From NCBI GenBank assembly GCA_028131545.1, contig JAOICL010000006.1, positions 49,004 through 113,003 on the forward strand: DNA of 64,000 nucleotides, in the 5' to 3' direction. Below the pieces are notes generated by a model. That model was not told where the DNA came from, made no database searches, and saw only the letters and a program-made list of their open reading frames with translations. Source of the DNA: Vibrio sp. Lineage in GTDB: Bacteria > Pseudomonadota > Gammaproteobacteria > Enterobacterales > Vibrionaceae. Made by a program: the position numbers and the translations under genes. Within the stretch, counting starts at the first letter, position 1; the number at the start of each line of letters is the position of its first letter. This document shows, piece after piece, positions 18,302 to 28,134 of this stretch.

Positions 18302-21127
18302 ATGACTTTTTCAGACCCTCGCTTTCAGACGCTTCATCAATTATTATCCGCTAACTTTGAACCCGATCAAATTATTACTAATGAAGCTAAGCGTTTAGCC
18401 TATGGTACCGATGCCAGTTTTTATCGCCTTATTCCCCAATTGGTTCTAAAACTGCATACGCTTGATGAAGTCATCATCACCATAAAAGAATGTAAAGCTC
18501 TAGCGATTCCTTTTACGTTTCGTGCAGCAGGGACCAGTTTATCAGGGCAAGCCATTTCCGATTCTGTCTTAATCACATTATCTGATCGATGGCGCCACCA
18601 TGAAGTTCTAGACAATGGTCATAAGATCGTTCTACAACCCGGAGTCATCGGTGCCGACGCGAATAAATATTTAGCGCCATTTAAACGCAAAATTGGTCCC
18701 GACCCAGCGTCGATAAACAGCTGTAAAATCGGGGGGATTGCCGCCAATAATTCAAGCGGAATGTGTTGTGGAACGGCACAAAACTCCTACCAAACCGTTG
18801 ATAGTATGGCTATCGTATTATTCGATGGTACCGTGTTAAATACGGCTGACAATAACAGTATTTCTCGCTTCATCACTTCCCATCCTAGTTTATATAACGG
18901 CATTAAAGCTCTCAGTGAGAAAACCAAAAATAACACTCAATTAAAAACATTAATCGACCACAAATATCGTCTCAAGAATACAACCGGGTATGCACTTAAT
19001 GCCCTCACCGATTTCATTGATCCGATTGATGTCATTGAACACCTCATGATTGGTTCAGAGGGTACCCTTGGTTTTATCGCCGAAATCACGTACAACACCG
19101 TCATTGAATATGAATACAAAGCCTCCGCATTTTTAGTGTTTGCTGACATTGAAGAAGCCAGCCGAGCAGTGACAACATTAGCACACACACCTGTACAGGC
19201 CGTTGAGTTACTCGATGGGCGAGCCCTTCGTTCAGTGTCCAATAAAGAAGGGTTACCTCACTTCATTAAAGAACTCGACCTTGAGTCCTGTGCACTGCTC
19301 ATCGAAACACATGCTTCTAATCAAGTAGAGCTCGACACACAATGCCAAACCGTCATGGCCTCTTTAGCAACGTATAACATCCTCGAATCGATTTCTTATA
19401 CCTCGGATCCAACGATGGTCGCGACACTTTGGGGAATACGGAAAGGCACATTCCCTGCCGTGGGTGCCGTTCGTGAAGTCGGTACAACAGTGATCATTGA
19501 AGATGTCGCCTTCCCTGTCGAAGATTTAGCGAATGGTATTAGAGACCTTCAAGCTCTCTTTGAGCAGTACCATTACGATGAAGCCATTATTTTTGGTCAT
19601 GCCCTCGATGGCAATCTGCATTTCGTCTTCACACAAAGCTTTGAAGACAGTAAAGAAGTTCAACGCTATGCGAAGTTTATGGAAGACGTTTCTGAGCTGG
19701 TTGCTGTTAAATATAAAGGCTCATTGAAAGCAGAACATGGTACCGGTAGAAATATGGCTCCCTTCATTGAGCTAGAGTGGGGTAAAGAAGGTTACGCTTT
19801 AATGCAAGAGATTAAATCGCTCTTTGATCCTGATGGCCTAATCAATCCCGGTGTTATTATCAATGACGATAAAGAATCACATATTAAACACTTAAAGCCC
19901 ATGCCAAAAGCAGACCCACTCGTGGATCGCTGTATTGAATGTGGTTTTTGTGAAGCCGTATGTCCCTCAAGAACTCTCAGTTTAACACCAAGGCAGCGAA
20001 TTGTTTTATATAGAGAAATTCAAAGCCGCCTTGCAAAAGGTGAGGACATCTCAGCGCAAGAATTAGAAAAGGTGTTTGAGTATCAAGGTATTGATACCTG
20101 CGCAGCAACCGGATTATGTGCTGAACGCTGCCCTGTAGGGATTAATACCGGTGATTTGATCAAGCAATTGCGTACCGCTAAGTATCGTAAATATGAAAAA
20201 ATTGCTCATTGGACAGCCAACCATTTCTCTACGACGACCAAAATGGCACAAGTAGGACTTAAAGCCAATCAAGTGAGTTCCTCTGTCATTGGACCTCGTG
20301 CTGTAGAAACCATCACCAATGGCCTCAATAAGATCACAAAAGGTGCAGTACCAAAGTGGATCCTAGAGATACCGCAAGCTAATACCCATAACGTTGAATC
20401 ACGTTCAGGTTCACCGAGCAAACACGTTGTATATTTTCCATCCTGTGCTGCGCGAACAATGGGAGCGCAAAAAGAGGCGAATGAACAACGTAGCTTAACG
20501 GAAGTGACTCAATCGTTATTAACAAAATCAGGCTATACGATTATTATTCCGAAGGGATTACAAGAGCAATGTTGTGGAATGCCTTATGCCAGTAAAGGAA
20601 TGACCGACCTCGCGAAACAAAAACAATCACAGCTTGAAGAGACATTATGGGAAGCGTCAAACCAAGGTGAGTACCCGATTTTGATGGATACAAGTCCTTG
20701 TGCACATCGTAGCCTAGAGAATACAACAAAACCACTTTCTATATTTGAGCCTTCTCACTTTGTACAACACTATTTATTGGATCATCTACACATCACACCA
20801 ACTGATGAAACCGTCATGCTACATATTACCTGCAGTACAAAGAAAATGGGGGTTTCATCGTCATTGCTGACCTTAGCAAAGGCGTGCTCCAACAATGTTA
20901 TTGTGCCTGAACATATTGAATGTTGTGGTTGGGCTGGTGATAAAGGATTTACCCATCCTGAGCTTAATGCCTCTGCCGTCGCCCCCTTGAAGCAACAAGT
21001 TCCTAAAGGTTGTCAGCGTGGCTTTAGTAATAGCCGTACCTGTGAAATCGGCTTATCACATCACAGCGGTATTCCTTACCAATCCATCTTATGTTTACTT
21101 GATGAAGTTAGCCAACCACGACCATAA
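18302..21127 (+). CDS. FAD-linked, Fe-S D-lactate dehydrogenase (Dld-II type)
   Basis: About 941 residues with three parts: an N-terminal FAD-binding (PCMH) domain including KIGGIAANNSSGMCCG and IGSEGTLGFIAEITYN; a 4Fe-4S ferredoxin-like part near residues 545-610 with CIECGFCEAVCPS and CAATGLCAERCP; and a C-terminal part with two CCG motifs (CCGMPY near 757, CCGWAGDKGF near 874). This order is that of the Dld-II respiratory D-lactate dehydrogenases, which pass electrons to quinone. Start: the ATG at 18293 overlaps the AGGATGG sequence, so 18302 (MTFSDPRF) is better spaced. It is divergent from lamB and near the lactate permease. A related 2-hydroxyacid substrate cannot be excluded. Confidence 0.9.
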   Translation: MTFSDPRFQTLHQLLSANFEPDQIITNEAKRLAYGTDASFYRLIPQLVLKLHTLDEVIITIKECKALAIPFTFRAAGTSLSGQAISDSVLITLSDRWRHHEVLDNGHKIVLQPGVIGADANKYLAPFKRKIGPDPASINSCKIGGIAANNSSGMCCGTAQNSYQTVDSMAIVLFDGTVLNTADNNSISRFITSHPSLYNGIKALSEKTKNNTQLKTLIDHKYRLKNTTGYALNALTDFIDPIDVIEHLMIGSEGTLGFIAEITYNTVIEYEYKASAFLVFADIEEASRAVTTLAHTPVQAVELLDGRALRSVSNKEGLPHFIKELDLESCALLIETHASNQVELDTQCQTVMASLATYNILESISYTSDPTMVATLWGIRKGTFPAVGAVREVGTTVIIEDVAFPVEDLANGIRDLQALFEQYHYDEAIIFGHALDGNLHFVFTQSFEDSKEVQRYAKFMEDVSELVAVKYKGSLKAEHGTGRNMAPFIELEWGKEGYALMQEIKSLFDPDGLINPGVIINDDKESHIKHLKPMPKADPLVDRCIECGFCEAVCPSRTLSLTPRQRIVLYREIQSRLAKGEDISAQELEKVFEYQGIDTCAATGLCAERCPVGINTGDLIKQLRTAKYRKYEKIAHWTANHFSTTTKMAQVGLKANQVSSSVIGPRAVETITNGLNKITKGAVPKWILEIPQANTHNVESRSGSPSKHVVYFPSCAARTMGAQKEANEQRSLTEVTQSLLTKSGYTIIIPKGLQEQCCGMPYASKGMTDLAKQKQSQLEETLWEASNQGEYPILMDTSPCAHRSLENTTKPLSIFEPSHFVQHYLLDHLHITPTDETVMLHITCSTKKMGVSSSLLTLAKACSNNVIVPEHIECCGWAGDKGFTHPELNASAVAPLKQQVPKGCQRGFSNSRTCEIGLSHHSGIPYQSILCLLDEVSQPRP

Positions 21128-21136
21128 GTAAAACAA

Positions 21137-21170
21137 AAAACCGCCACGAACACACGTTCGGGGCGGTTTT
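21137..21170 (+). terminator. Rho-independent terminator
   Basis: AAAACCGCC-ACGAAC and GTTCG-GGGCGGTTTT form a GC-rich stem ending in T residues, 10 bases after the D-lactate dehydrogenase stop codon. Confidence 0.85.
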
Positions 21171-21248
21171 CCTTTTATCGGTATTAACTTTTTATCTTAA
21201 AAGTAAGGAGTAAGGAGTAAGAAGCAATAAGGAAAAACACTGTCTGCC

Positions 21249-22094
21249 CTAATCTTCTTTCTTTGGAAAAACCTCTTCAAACTTTTCCATGAAATCTCTT
21301 TTTATCAATTGCTCAATATCGACGGCTCGCTCGGTCGGACAAAAAATCATAAAATTCACACATTGATCGCCTAACGTCGTTTTTTTGATCAATACTCTCG
21401 GCTGGGCACTCGGTAAATTCACTCCTGCCCCTTTTTTAATCATGGAATTATAGCGCTGTGAAACATCATGAAAAGGTAAAGCATGGTAAGCCATACGCTC
21501 TTCCATGTATTCGACGAGTGGGAATAAGTTAATAAATTCTTTTATTGTTATGTCAAACTCATGATAAACGTACTTTTTCATGAAATTCAGGTTGACGACT
21601 GGGTGGGTGAAAAACAGGCTATTAGGCAATACAACGGTACGCCCAGTATATTGATAAGCACCACCCTTTAAATTGATTTCATGAATGGTCGTTGCCATCA
21701 TGGAGTGATCCACCACCTCCCCACAATGCTTTCCAACTTCAATCCAGTCACCTGGTCGAAAAGAACGAGCACTCGCTCGTTGAATTGAGCCAGTAAAACA
21801 CAATATGATTTCTTTACTTGCCACAACGAATGCAATTGCTATCGCCGTCACGGATAAGGCAAATTCATTTATCTCTTGTTGCCACAAGATAAATAAGAAC
21901 AAGACGGTGAAGACGAATACACCATTTTTGGTTCTTACACTCCATTTTCTTTGACGATCACTTAATAATGCAGCATTACCACGTATGCGATAAAGAATAA
22001 TAATTTTAACTATTCCCATCCCAAAAATGATTAAAGCAGTAAATAAAAACTTATGTGTAACAAGGAAATCCCATAATGATGAGATAGCATCCAT
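21249..22094 (-). CDS. MscS-family mechanosensitive channel
   Basis: About 281 residues. Three hydrophobic segments lie in the first 110 residues, then the pore-lining and beta-domain region, including ASKEIILCFTGSIQRASARSFRPGDWIEVG, the hallmark MscS segment, followed by a cytoplasmic domain. Such channels open under membrane tension and release solutes during osmotic downshock. The ATG at 22094 (MDAISSLWDFL) is preferred over the GTG at 22109, because GGGAG lies 9 bases upstream of the ATG. It stands alone; no operon partner is seen. The small size and single-domain layout make it an MscS-like member of unknown gating threshold. Confidence 0.88.
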   Translation of the reverse strand: MDAISSLWDFLVTHKFLFTALIIFGMGIVKIIILYRIRGNAALLSDRQRKWSVRTKNGVFVFTVLFLFILWQQEINEFALSVTAIAIAFVVASKEIILCFTGSIQRASARSFRPGDWIEVGKHCGEVVDHSMMATTIHEINLKGGAYQYTGRTVVLPNSLFFTHPVVNLNFMKKYVYHEFDITIKEFINLFPLVEYMEERMAYHALPFHDVSQRYNSMIKKGAGVNLPSAQPRVLIKKTTLGDQCVNFMIFCPTERAVDIEQLIKRDFMEKFEEVFPKKED

Positions 22095-22334
22095 GAATAA
22101 TACTCCCACTTACATTCCATTAGAAAGAATGCATAGTCCATAATAGGTAAAGTATATACTTGAAAAAGTAAGATAAAAGAGAAGGGGTAGGATAAAAAAG
22201 AAGAGAGGGAAACTCAGTCGCTAATCCGCCAGTCTAAAGACAAATCAGCGATTTTAAAAAGGGGAAACATATCCGTGTCCTCCCGATTTTCATACAACGG
22301 TTTTTTTTGATCATGCATCGTTATGAAACCAACA

Positions 22335-22679
22335 CTATGCGCCGTAGACATACTCAACAACTACTTCGTTGCCATCGCAATATACGCGCTCAATTTGACC
22401 CTCAATACGCAGACGAGAGACTAAACGTGTTACCGCTCCATTACTTTTAAAACGATTCTTTAAAGATGGAATAACAACGTGTGGGTCAACATGTAAGACA
22501 CGACAGAATCGCTCAACAAACTTTTGATCCATTGAATTGTTTCCATGCAAAATGCCCGATAGCTCAATATGTGAGATATCAATTCGTTTTGCCATCTCCA
22601 TTTGAGTTAGGCGCAACTTCGCTTTCTGTGACATCCAAACATTGTAAATAGCTTGGCGATCTTCGCTTGTAAATTCCAC
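22335..22679 (-). CDS. XRE-type helix-turn-helix DNA-binding protein
   Basis: A 114-residue protein. Residues about 18-75 (LRLTQMEMAKRIDISHIELSGILHGNNSMDQKFVERFCRVL) follow the pattern of an XRE/Cro-type helix-turn-helix with a terminal recognition region. The remaining 40 residues form a beta-rich tail (VEYVYGA at the end). Start is GTG at 22679 with AAGGAAA 7 bases upstream. It is monocistronic, and its targets are unknown. Confidence 0.8.
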   Translation of the reverse strand: MEFTSEDRQAIYNVWMSQKAKLRLTQMEMAKRIDISHIELSGILHGNNSMDQKFVERFCRVLHVDPHVVIPSLKNRFKSNGAVTRLVSRLRIEGQIERVYCDGNEVVVEYVYGA

Positions 22680-22920
22680 AAGATTTCCTTTTTAAAATAA
22701 ATTGTGACACCGCTGATACGTTAAATGCTATCACCAGTATCGCAACAAATGTCATGGTTAAGTCAAGTTTGTCAATATCTCACAGCAGAGAGCGAGTATT
22801 TACTGACAAAACTCTTAACCTTTACTTATTTTTATGAACAGGCTTCACATTAATTTAACATTGTAACAACACGTACCCTGTTATTTTTATTGCATGAACC
22901 TATATATATGATGTTAACGT

Positions 22921-23289
22921 TTAGGCAGGGATAGTCTGTTCTTTTTTTAACGTTTCTTGTTTAGACATCCATTCTCTAACAGAAAACCAAACATAGGTTG
23001 CTGTAATAGAGAAGAACAAATACGATACGGCAAAAATAAACGGTGAGGTAATGAGGCTATTCGACACAGCCCAGGAGACTCCCGCTACAGCCACGCCCAT
23101 CTTAGCAACTAGCCCAACGAGTAATAGAGCAAAGGCTAATTCAGGAAAGCGTACAGAACGAAATGCAAACCAATGGCAGGTACCTACTGCTATAGTCGCA
23201 ATAGAAAAGCCTAATATATAGGAATGGAAATGCTCATAGGACAATATCCCTGCAATAACCGATATCAATATAATGACTAGGAATCTCAT
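22921..23289 (-). CDS. Small multi-pass membrane protein, unknown function
   Basis: A 122-residue protein with four predicted membrane helices (residues about 3-18, 25-45, 52-75, 82-102), then a basic cytoplasmic tail (REWMSKQETLKKEQ). GAGG lies 6 bases before the ATG at 23289. It is separated by long non-coding stretches from its neighbours. No family recognised. Confidence 0.75.
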   Translation of the reverse strand: MRFLVIILISVIAGILSYEHFHSYILGFSIATIAVGTCHWFAFRSVRFPELAFALLLVGLVAKMGVAVAGVSWAVSNSLITSPFIFAVSYLFFSITATYVWFSVREWMSKQETLKKEQTIPA

Positions 23290-23872
23290 TTAATACCTCA
23301 AAAAAATAGCTCAAGCCTTAATTTTTATACGCCCATTGTAGAGATAATGTTCATCGACACAAGTTATAAAATGTAAAAAAGGGTTAAGCCTTTGATATCA
23401 ATCACTCATATTTGATAATTTAGTCAATTAAAGAGAATTCAGCCCTAAGTCCCTTTGGTACCCACCTTAAAAAAACCGCAAATTAAACATTTATCTTTAT
23501 GCATTTTAAGCAACTTTATCGCTTACCATGAATTTATAATTTGAAATGAATAAAAACAAGGGTTTATTTCAGGTTAGCTTTGTAATCATTCAGTCAAAAG
23601 TGGTCAAATTTAGCTTAATTTTAAAAAAAGAGACATTTTTCTCTTGTGAAACCCAATGAATTTTTATTAGACTATAGGCCTGCCACATTTACTTTTATCA
23701 ATTTGTATGAGAGTATATGAGGGATTTACAGCTGGAATGCAATTTCCTTTGTCTACATCACTATTCGTTAGAGTTATCTTTATACGTATTGTGTCGTTTA
23801 CAATAGTAATTTACGTTTCTATGCTAACAACGCCGACTAACGGCACAATTTTATATTTAAAGGATATGTACA
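23290..23872. other. Long AT-rich intergenic region upstream of the cold-shock gene
   Basis: About 580 bases without a credible open frame. The right-hand part (about 23700-23872) is likely the long 5' untranslated leader and promoter of the csp gene, as is usual for CspA-type genes. A small GCCG/CGGC hairpin lies at about 23831-23843. No match to the E. coli cold box was seen. Confidence 0.5.
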
Positions 23873-24082
23873 ATGTCTAACACAGTTACTGGTACTGTAA
23901 AGTGGTTCAACGAAACTAAAGGTTTTGGCTTCATTCAACAAGAGTCTGGCCCAGACGTATTCGCACACTTCAGCGCTATCACTGGTGACGGCTTCCGCAC
24001 TCTAGTAGAAGGCCAAAAAGTAGAATTCACTATCACTCAAGGTCAAAAAGGCCCTCAGGCTGAGAACATCAAGCCTCTATAA
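23873..24082 (+). CDS. CspA-family cold-shock protein
   Basis: 69 residues, standard length. The RNP1 motif KGFGFIQQ and RNP2 motif DVFAHFS of the cold-shock domain are intact, with the usual VKWFNETKG start. Binds single-stranded nucleic acid and acts as an RNA chaperone. AAAGGAT lies about 8 bases before the ATG, and a long untranslated leader precedes it. Two hairpins follow the stop codon; the second is a terminator. Which csp paralogue it is cannot be decided from the sequence alone. Confidence 0.95.
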   Translation: MSNTVTGTVKWFNETKGFGFIQQESGPDVFAHFSAITGDGFRTLVEGQKVEFTITQGQKGPQAENIKPL

Positions 24083-24115
24083 TTCTACGTCCGTTCTATC
24101 TAGAATGACATATAG

Positions 24116-24142
24116 TATCAGGTATCGTGATAATACCTGATA
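24116..24142 (+). other. Hairpin in csp 3' untranslated region
   Basis: TATCAGGTAT and ATACCTGATA are perfectly complementary 10-base arms around a 7-base loop. It sits directly upstream of the csp terminator, so the transcript ends in two successive hairpins. Confidence 0.6.
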
Positions 24143-24145
24143 GCT

Positions 24146-24175
24146 AAATAGCCAGCCGAAAGGTTGGCTATTTTT
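24146..24175 (+). terminator. Rho-independent terminator of csp
   Basis: AAATAGCCAGCC, a GAAA tetraloop, then GGTTGGCTATTTTT. It lies 60 bases after the csp stop codon. Confidence 0.88.
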
Positions 24176-24193
24176 GTATAAGGAGGTCAAACT

Positions 24194-24766
24194 ATGAATT
24201 CATTAGGCTCATTGCTAACATCTATGGGCGCTCTACCCGACTCTTTTCAACATACCCCAGAGGTCAACTTGACACAATGGGAGCAATTCTCTCATTCACA
24301 AGTGAATTTCTTTGATGCGGTTTGCCAATCTCATCCAAATAAATCAACGCACTCTCACCTATTGGGTTTATTAACAAAATGTCATATTGAGCACATAAGC
24401 CGGCTCGAAAGCAACCAAGATAGCGTATTAGCAATGAAGCATGCTATTCACGATACCGTTGGATACCCACATAGCGATAAATTCCAAGTTCCTGAGATTG
24501 CCTATACACTTTTTATCACGCATTTATGGCTTTATACACAAGGCTTTTTAAAAATGGACTTTAGTCTTGCCAATGATCATGCCGACAATACAGCACACAT
24601 GATATTTCCTCTTTTGAATCAGGAACAACTTCAGAACTATTCATCGATCGATGGATTAAGAACGAACCTCACTCAAAGCTTTTATTTAGGGAAAAACGGC
24701 TCTCCCTATTCTTCTTCATCATCTTGGTCCAGATTATTGAATTTCCTGAAAAATCGCATGAAATAA
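24194..24766 (+). CDS. Hypothetical protein, 190 residues
   Basis: Starts MNSLGSLLTSMGALPDSF with AAGGAGG 8 bases upstream, a very strong ribosome binding site. No signal peptide and no obvious membrane helices, apart from a weak hydrophobic run around 110-125 (YTLFITHLWLYTQ). The C-terminus is Ser-rich, then basic (SSSSSWSRLLNFLKNRMK). Close to the ABC exporter gene on the same strand (gap of about 100 bases), so possibly co-transcribed. Family not recognised. Confidence 0.75.
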   Translation: MNSLGSLLTSMGALPDSFQHTPEVNLTQWEQFSHSQVNFFDAVCQSHPNKSTHSHLLGLLTKCHIEHISRLESNQDSVLAMKHAIHDTVGYPHSDKFQVPEIAYTLFITHLWLYTQGFLKMDFSLANDHADNTAHMIFPLLNQEQLQNYSSIDGLRTNLTQSFYLGKNGSPYSSSSSWSRLLNFLKNRMK

Positions 24767-24872
24767 AAAAAATGCGACAACAGCGATCACATTCGTCGTA
24801 TAACCATTCAATTCATTGCTAAGATTGTTATTATCCCAATTCGACTTATATTTTTCAAAGCTAGGATTTCCC

Positions 24873-26729
24873 ATGTTTAAGCTATTTGAAAGCTGGACTT
24901 CTGCTTTTCCAAAATCAGAACCCACTCAACCCCCTAAAGGCCTTTACGCTTTTTGCCGCTTCTATACTAAGGGGTTTGAAAAGCCTCTTATTGCCATGTC
25001 TATTCTATCCATGCTTACCGCTATCGCTGAAGTGTCTCTTTTTGGCGCTGTAGGTGAGCTTGTCGATTGGTTGTCAAATAGTGAGAAAGCCACTTTTTGG
25101 GAAGACAACAAAAGCACCTTAATGGCGTGGGGAGCTCTTATTTTAATTGGTATGCCGATTATGATTGCTTTGCACTCTTTGATTGTGCACCAGAGCTTGT
25201 TAGGTAATTATCCGATGTCTATTCGCTGGTTAGCTCATCGCTATTTGCTTAAACAAAGCCTGCACTTTTATCAAGATGACTTTGCTGGCCGAGTCGCGAC
25301 AAAAGTCATGCAAAATGCCTTGGCGGTCCGCGAAACGGTCATGAAAACGATGGATTTATTTGTTTATATGGTGGTGTACTTTACCGCTATTATCGTTTTA
25401 TTAGCTTATGCTGATTGGCGTTTAATGATTCCAATTCTCTTTTGGCTAGCCGGATATATCTGCATTCAAGTGTACTTTGTTCCACAAATGAAAATTGTCG
25501 CCTCTGAGCAAGCCGATGCTCGTTCCTTAATGACAGGACGTATCGTCGATAGCTATACCAATATCGCCACCATAAAGCTCTTTTCGCATAGCCAACGTGA
25601 AACAGAATACGCCGAAGAAGGCATGGATCAATTCATGCAAACAGTATATAAACAAATGCGCTTAGCCACTAAATTCAACCTATCGGTTGAAGTGGTCAAT
25701 TATTTATTACTCTTCGCAATTTCAGCTTTGTCTATTTACCTTTGGATTACCGCTTCAATTAGTATTGGTGCTATTGCCATCGCGGTTAGTTTATCCTTAC
25801 GCTTAAATGGCATGTCTAAATGGATCATGTGGGAAGTCGGATCGTTATTTGAGAACATGGGTACCGTCGTAGATAGTATGAATACCTTATCAAAGCCGAT
25901 TGCTATTCAAGATAAGCCTAATGCTCCTGAACTCAATGTGACAGAAGGCGGTATTCACTTTGACAATGTCTGCTTCAATTATGGTGAAAATAAAGGAATT
26001 ATTAATAATCTAAACCTCAATATCAAACCAGGCGAAAAAATAGGATTGGTAGGACGCTCAGGCGCAGGTAAGTCGACTTTAGTTAACCTTCTTCTTCGCT
26101 TTCATGATGTGGAAAGTGGCAAAATTTCTATTGATAATCAACCTATTGATGAAGTCACACAGGACTCATTGCGTCAACACATTGGTATGGTCACACAAGA
26201 TACGTCTTTACTGCACCGCTCTATCAAAGAAAACATTCTTTATAGTCGACCTAAAGCCTCTGATGAGGAGTTATTTAATGCCACTGCACAGGCTCAAGCT
26301 AATGAGTTTATCGAGACATTAACAGACCCATTTGGAAATAGCGGTTATGACGCTCAAGTGGGTGAACGAGGAGTCAAACTATCGGGTGGACAGAGACAAC
26401 GTATTGCGATATCACGCGTGCTATTAAAAGATGCCCCTATTCTCGTTCTGGACGAAGCCACCTCTGCTTTAGATTCAGAAGTAGAAGCCGCTATTCAAGA
26501 AAGCCTTGAAGAACTCATGGAAGGTAAAACCGTCATTGCGATTGCACATCGACTCTCTACAATCGCAGCAATGGATCGATTAATTGTTCTTGATAATGGT
26601 AACATTATTGAACAAGGTACCCATGGTGAATTAATCAAAAATGGAGGCATTTATGCTCAATTATGGACCCATCAAACAGGAGGATTTCTATACGATGCTG
26701 ATGATAACGATCCAAAAGGTGATGATTAA
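24873..26729 (+). CDS. ABC exporter, fused membrane and ATPase domains
   Basis: About 619 residues. The N-terminal membrane domain has six helices over residues about 35-310. The ATPase domain has Walker A GRSGAGKS near 394, signature LSGGQRQR near 503, and Walker B ILVLDEATSAL near 524 followed by the His-switch IAIAHRLST. It is a type I half-transporter that would act as a homodimer. Start: the open frame reaches back to 24816, but the ATG at 24873 has AGGA 7 bases upstream and gives MFKLFESW, so it is preferred. The stop codon overlaps the start of the DUF445 gene by one base, implying translational coupling. Substrate unknown. Confidence 0.92.
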   Translation: MFKLFESWTSAFPKSEPTQPPKGLYAFCRFYTKGFEKPLIAMSILSMLTAIAEVSLFGAVGELVDWLSNSEKATFWEDNKSTLMAWGALILIGMPIMIALHSLIVHQSLLGNYPMSIRWLAHRYLLKQSLHFYQDDFAGRVATKVMQNALAVRETVMKTMDLFVYMVVYFTAIIVLLAYADWRLMIPILFWLAGYICIQVYFVPQMKIVASEQADARSLMTGRIVDSYTNIATIKLFSHSQRETEYAEEGMDQFMQTVYKQMRLATKFNLSVEVVNYLLLFAISALSIYLWITASISIGAIAIAVSLSLRLNGMSKWIMWEVGSLFENMGTVVDSMNTLSKPIAIQDKPNAPELNVTEGGIHFDNVCFNYGENKGIINNLNLNIKPGEKIGLVGRSGAGKSTLVNLLLRFHDVESGKISIDNQPIDEVTQDSLRQHIGMVTQDTSLLHRSIKENILYSRPKASDEELFNATAQAQANEFIETLTDPFGNSGYDAQVGERGVKLSGGQRQRIAISRVLLKDAPILVLDEATSALDSEVEAAIQESLEELMEGKTVIAIAHRLSTIAAMDRLIVLDNGNIIEQGTHGELIKNGGIYAQLWTHQTGGFLYDADDNDPKGDD

Positions 26730-27436
26730 TGATGAATAAAAGTGCTATTACCAACCTTGTTGCGCTTGCTATTGTTGCTGTCGGTTATATAACTCAACAT
26801 ACCGCTTTATACTATGCAGGGATTTTTGCTTTTTCAGGCGCAATAACGAACTGGCTTGCCATTCATATGTTATTTGAAAAGGTACCAGGGCTTTATGGTT
26901 CAGGCATCATTCCGGATCGATTTGAAGAATTTAAACTCGCGATCAAAACACTCATGATGGAGCAATTCTTCACCGCAGAGAATATTGATCGCTTTCTCAA
27001 TAAAGAAATGCATTCTGGTAACACGTTAAAACTGGCTCCGATTATTGAGAAAGTGGATTTTAGTTCTGCTTTTGACTCTCTCGTGACCGTCATTATGAAC
27101 TCCAGTTTTGGCGCCATGCTAACCATGATGGGGGGAGAAGAATCCCTTGCTCCATTGAAGCAACCTTTTATTGATAAAATGAAAGAAACCGTTACTGAAT
27201 TAGGTGAAAGTGATGTGATTAAAGAGGCTCTTAAAGAACAGCTTGAATCACCTGCGATGATGGATGAAATAAAAAGTAATGTTGAACAAATTATTGATAA
27301 GCGCCTAAATGAACTGACGCCTGAATTAGTCAAAACTATGGTTCAAGATATGATCAAAGAGCATCTCGGTTGGCTTGTCATTTGGGGTGGTGTTTTTGGT
27401 GGACTTATAGGGTTGCTTTCAAGTTTTGTGATGTAA
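26729..27436 (+). CDS. DUF445 family membrane protein
   Basis: A 235-residue protein with N-terminal membrane helices containing the family's ITNWLAIHMLFEKVPG segment, a middle helical region, and a C-terminal membrane helix (LGWLVIWGGVFGGLIGLLSSFVM). It matches DUF445. Its start overlaps the ABC transporter stop (TAATG), so the two are translationally coupled and likely act together; the functional link is inference. The function of DUF445 proteins is not established. Confidence 0.85.
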   Translation: MMNKSAITNLVALAIVAVGYITQHTALYYAGIFAFSGAITNWLAIHMLFEKVPGLYGSGIIPDRFEEFKLAIKTLMMEQFFTAENIDRFLNKEMHSGNTLKLAPIIEKVDFSSAFDSLVTVIMNSSFGAMLTMMGGEESLAPLKQPFIDKMKETVTELGESDVIKEALKEQLESPAMMDEIKSNVEQIIDKRLNELTPELVKTMVQDMIKEHLGWLVIWGGVFGGLIGLLSSFVM

Positions 27437-27624
27437 CGTCCCCTTCGATTACCTCAATATATGGCAGGATTATTGCGACCCAATTCCTGTCATTAACTCT
27501 ACCTCCCTCACAAATATCAATAATTAGTGTGACCTGTCGCGCCATTTAGCATTAACAACCAACAAAGTTTCAGTAAAAACACTATAAATTAGTTATCGGT
27601 TAAGTGAAATGAAGGTAATTGTTA

Positions 27625-28050
27625 ATGTTGTGTCCAAATTGTGAAAGCATGTCATTGCAGTTATCTGATCACATAAACCTCCTAAGAACTTATAGCTGTA
27701 GTGATTGTAACGGAGATTGGATTTTACCTGAAGATTTTGCCTATTGGCTTAAGCATGTCCCTCAAGAATCTAAGTTTATTGAACCCTCTTTTGTGCGTTC
27801 AACTAAACAATCAGGTAAGCAGTGCCCGATGACAGGTCAGTTTATGACAACTTATGTCTACCAGAATAATGATGTCACACATTCTATGTATTACAGCCAA
27901 TCGGTAGGGGGTATTTGGTTGGATGATGGTGAATGGGACTATTTATTACAACGAAACCTCACGACAGCACTGCAGTCAATTTTATTCAGTAGCAATAACG
28001 TTGGTCAATGTACTCAATCACTGAACCCAACTGAATCATTACTACCATAA
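27625..28050 (+). CDS. Zinc-ribbon-like protein, unknown function
   Basis: A protein of 141 residues if started at the ATG at 27625 (AAGG lies 9 bases upstream); a TTG at 27619 is less likely. The N-terminus LCPNCESMSLQL...YSCSDCNGDWI carries two CxxC knuckles like a TFIIB-type zinc ribbon, and a later Cys (QCPMTGQFM) and a WLDDGEWDYL segment recall the related zf-TFIIB family. It is followed by a small hairpin at 28072. Role unknown. Confidence 0.65.
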   Translation: MLCPNCESMSLQLSDHINLLRTYSCSDCNGDWILPEDFAYWLKHVPQESKFIEPSFVRSTKQSGKQCPMTGQFMTTYVYQNNDVTHSMYYSQSVGGIWLDDGEWDYLLQRNLTTALQSILFSSNNVGQCTQSLNPTESLLP

Positions 28051-28071
28051 AGTAAAGGAGTCATAATTTCC

Positions 28072-28093
28072 ACGAGAGTACTCGTTTGTTTTT
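28072..28093 (+). terminator. Weak rho-independent terminator
   Basis: ACGAG/CTCGT stem with a 4-base loop and a following T-rich run (TTGTTTTT). It lies 22 bases after the zinc-ribbon gene and before the small gene at 28135. Confidence 0.45.
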
Positions 28094-28134
28094 CATTATT
28101 GAAATAACGCCATATATTTTAAAGGAGAAAGATT

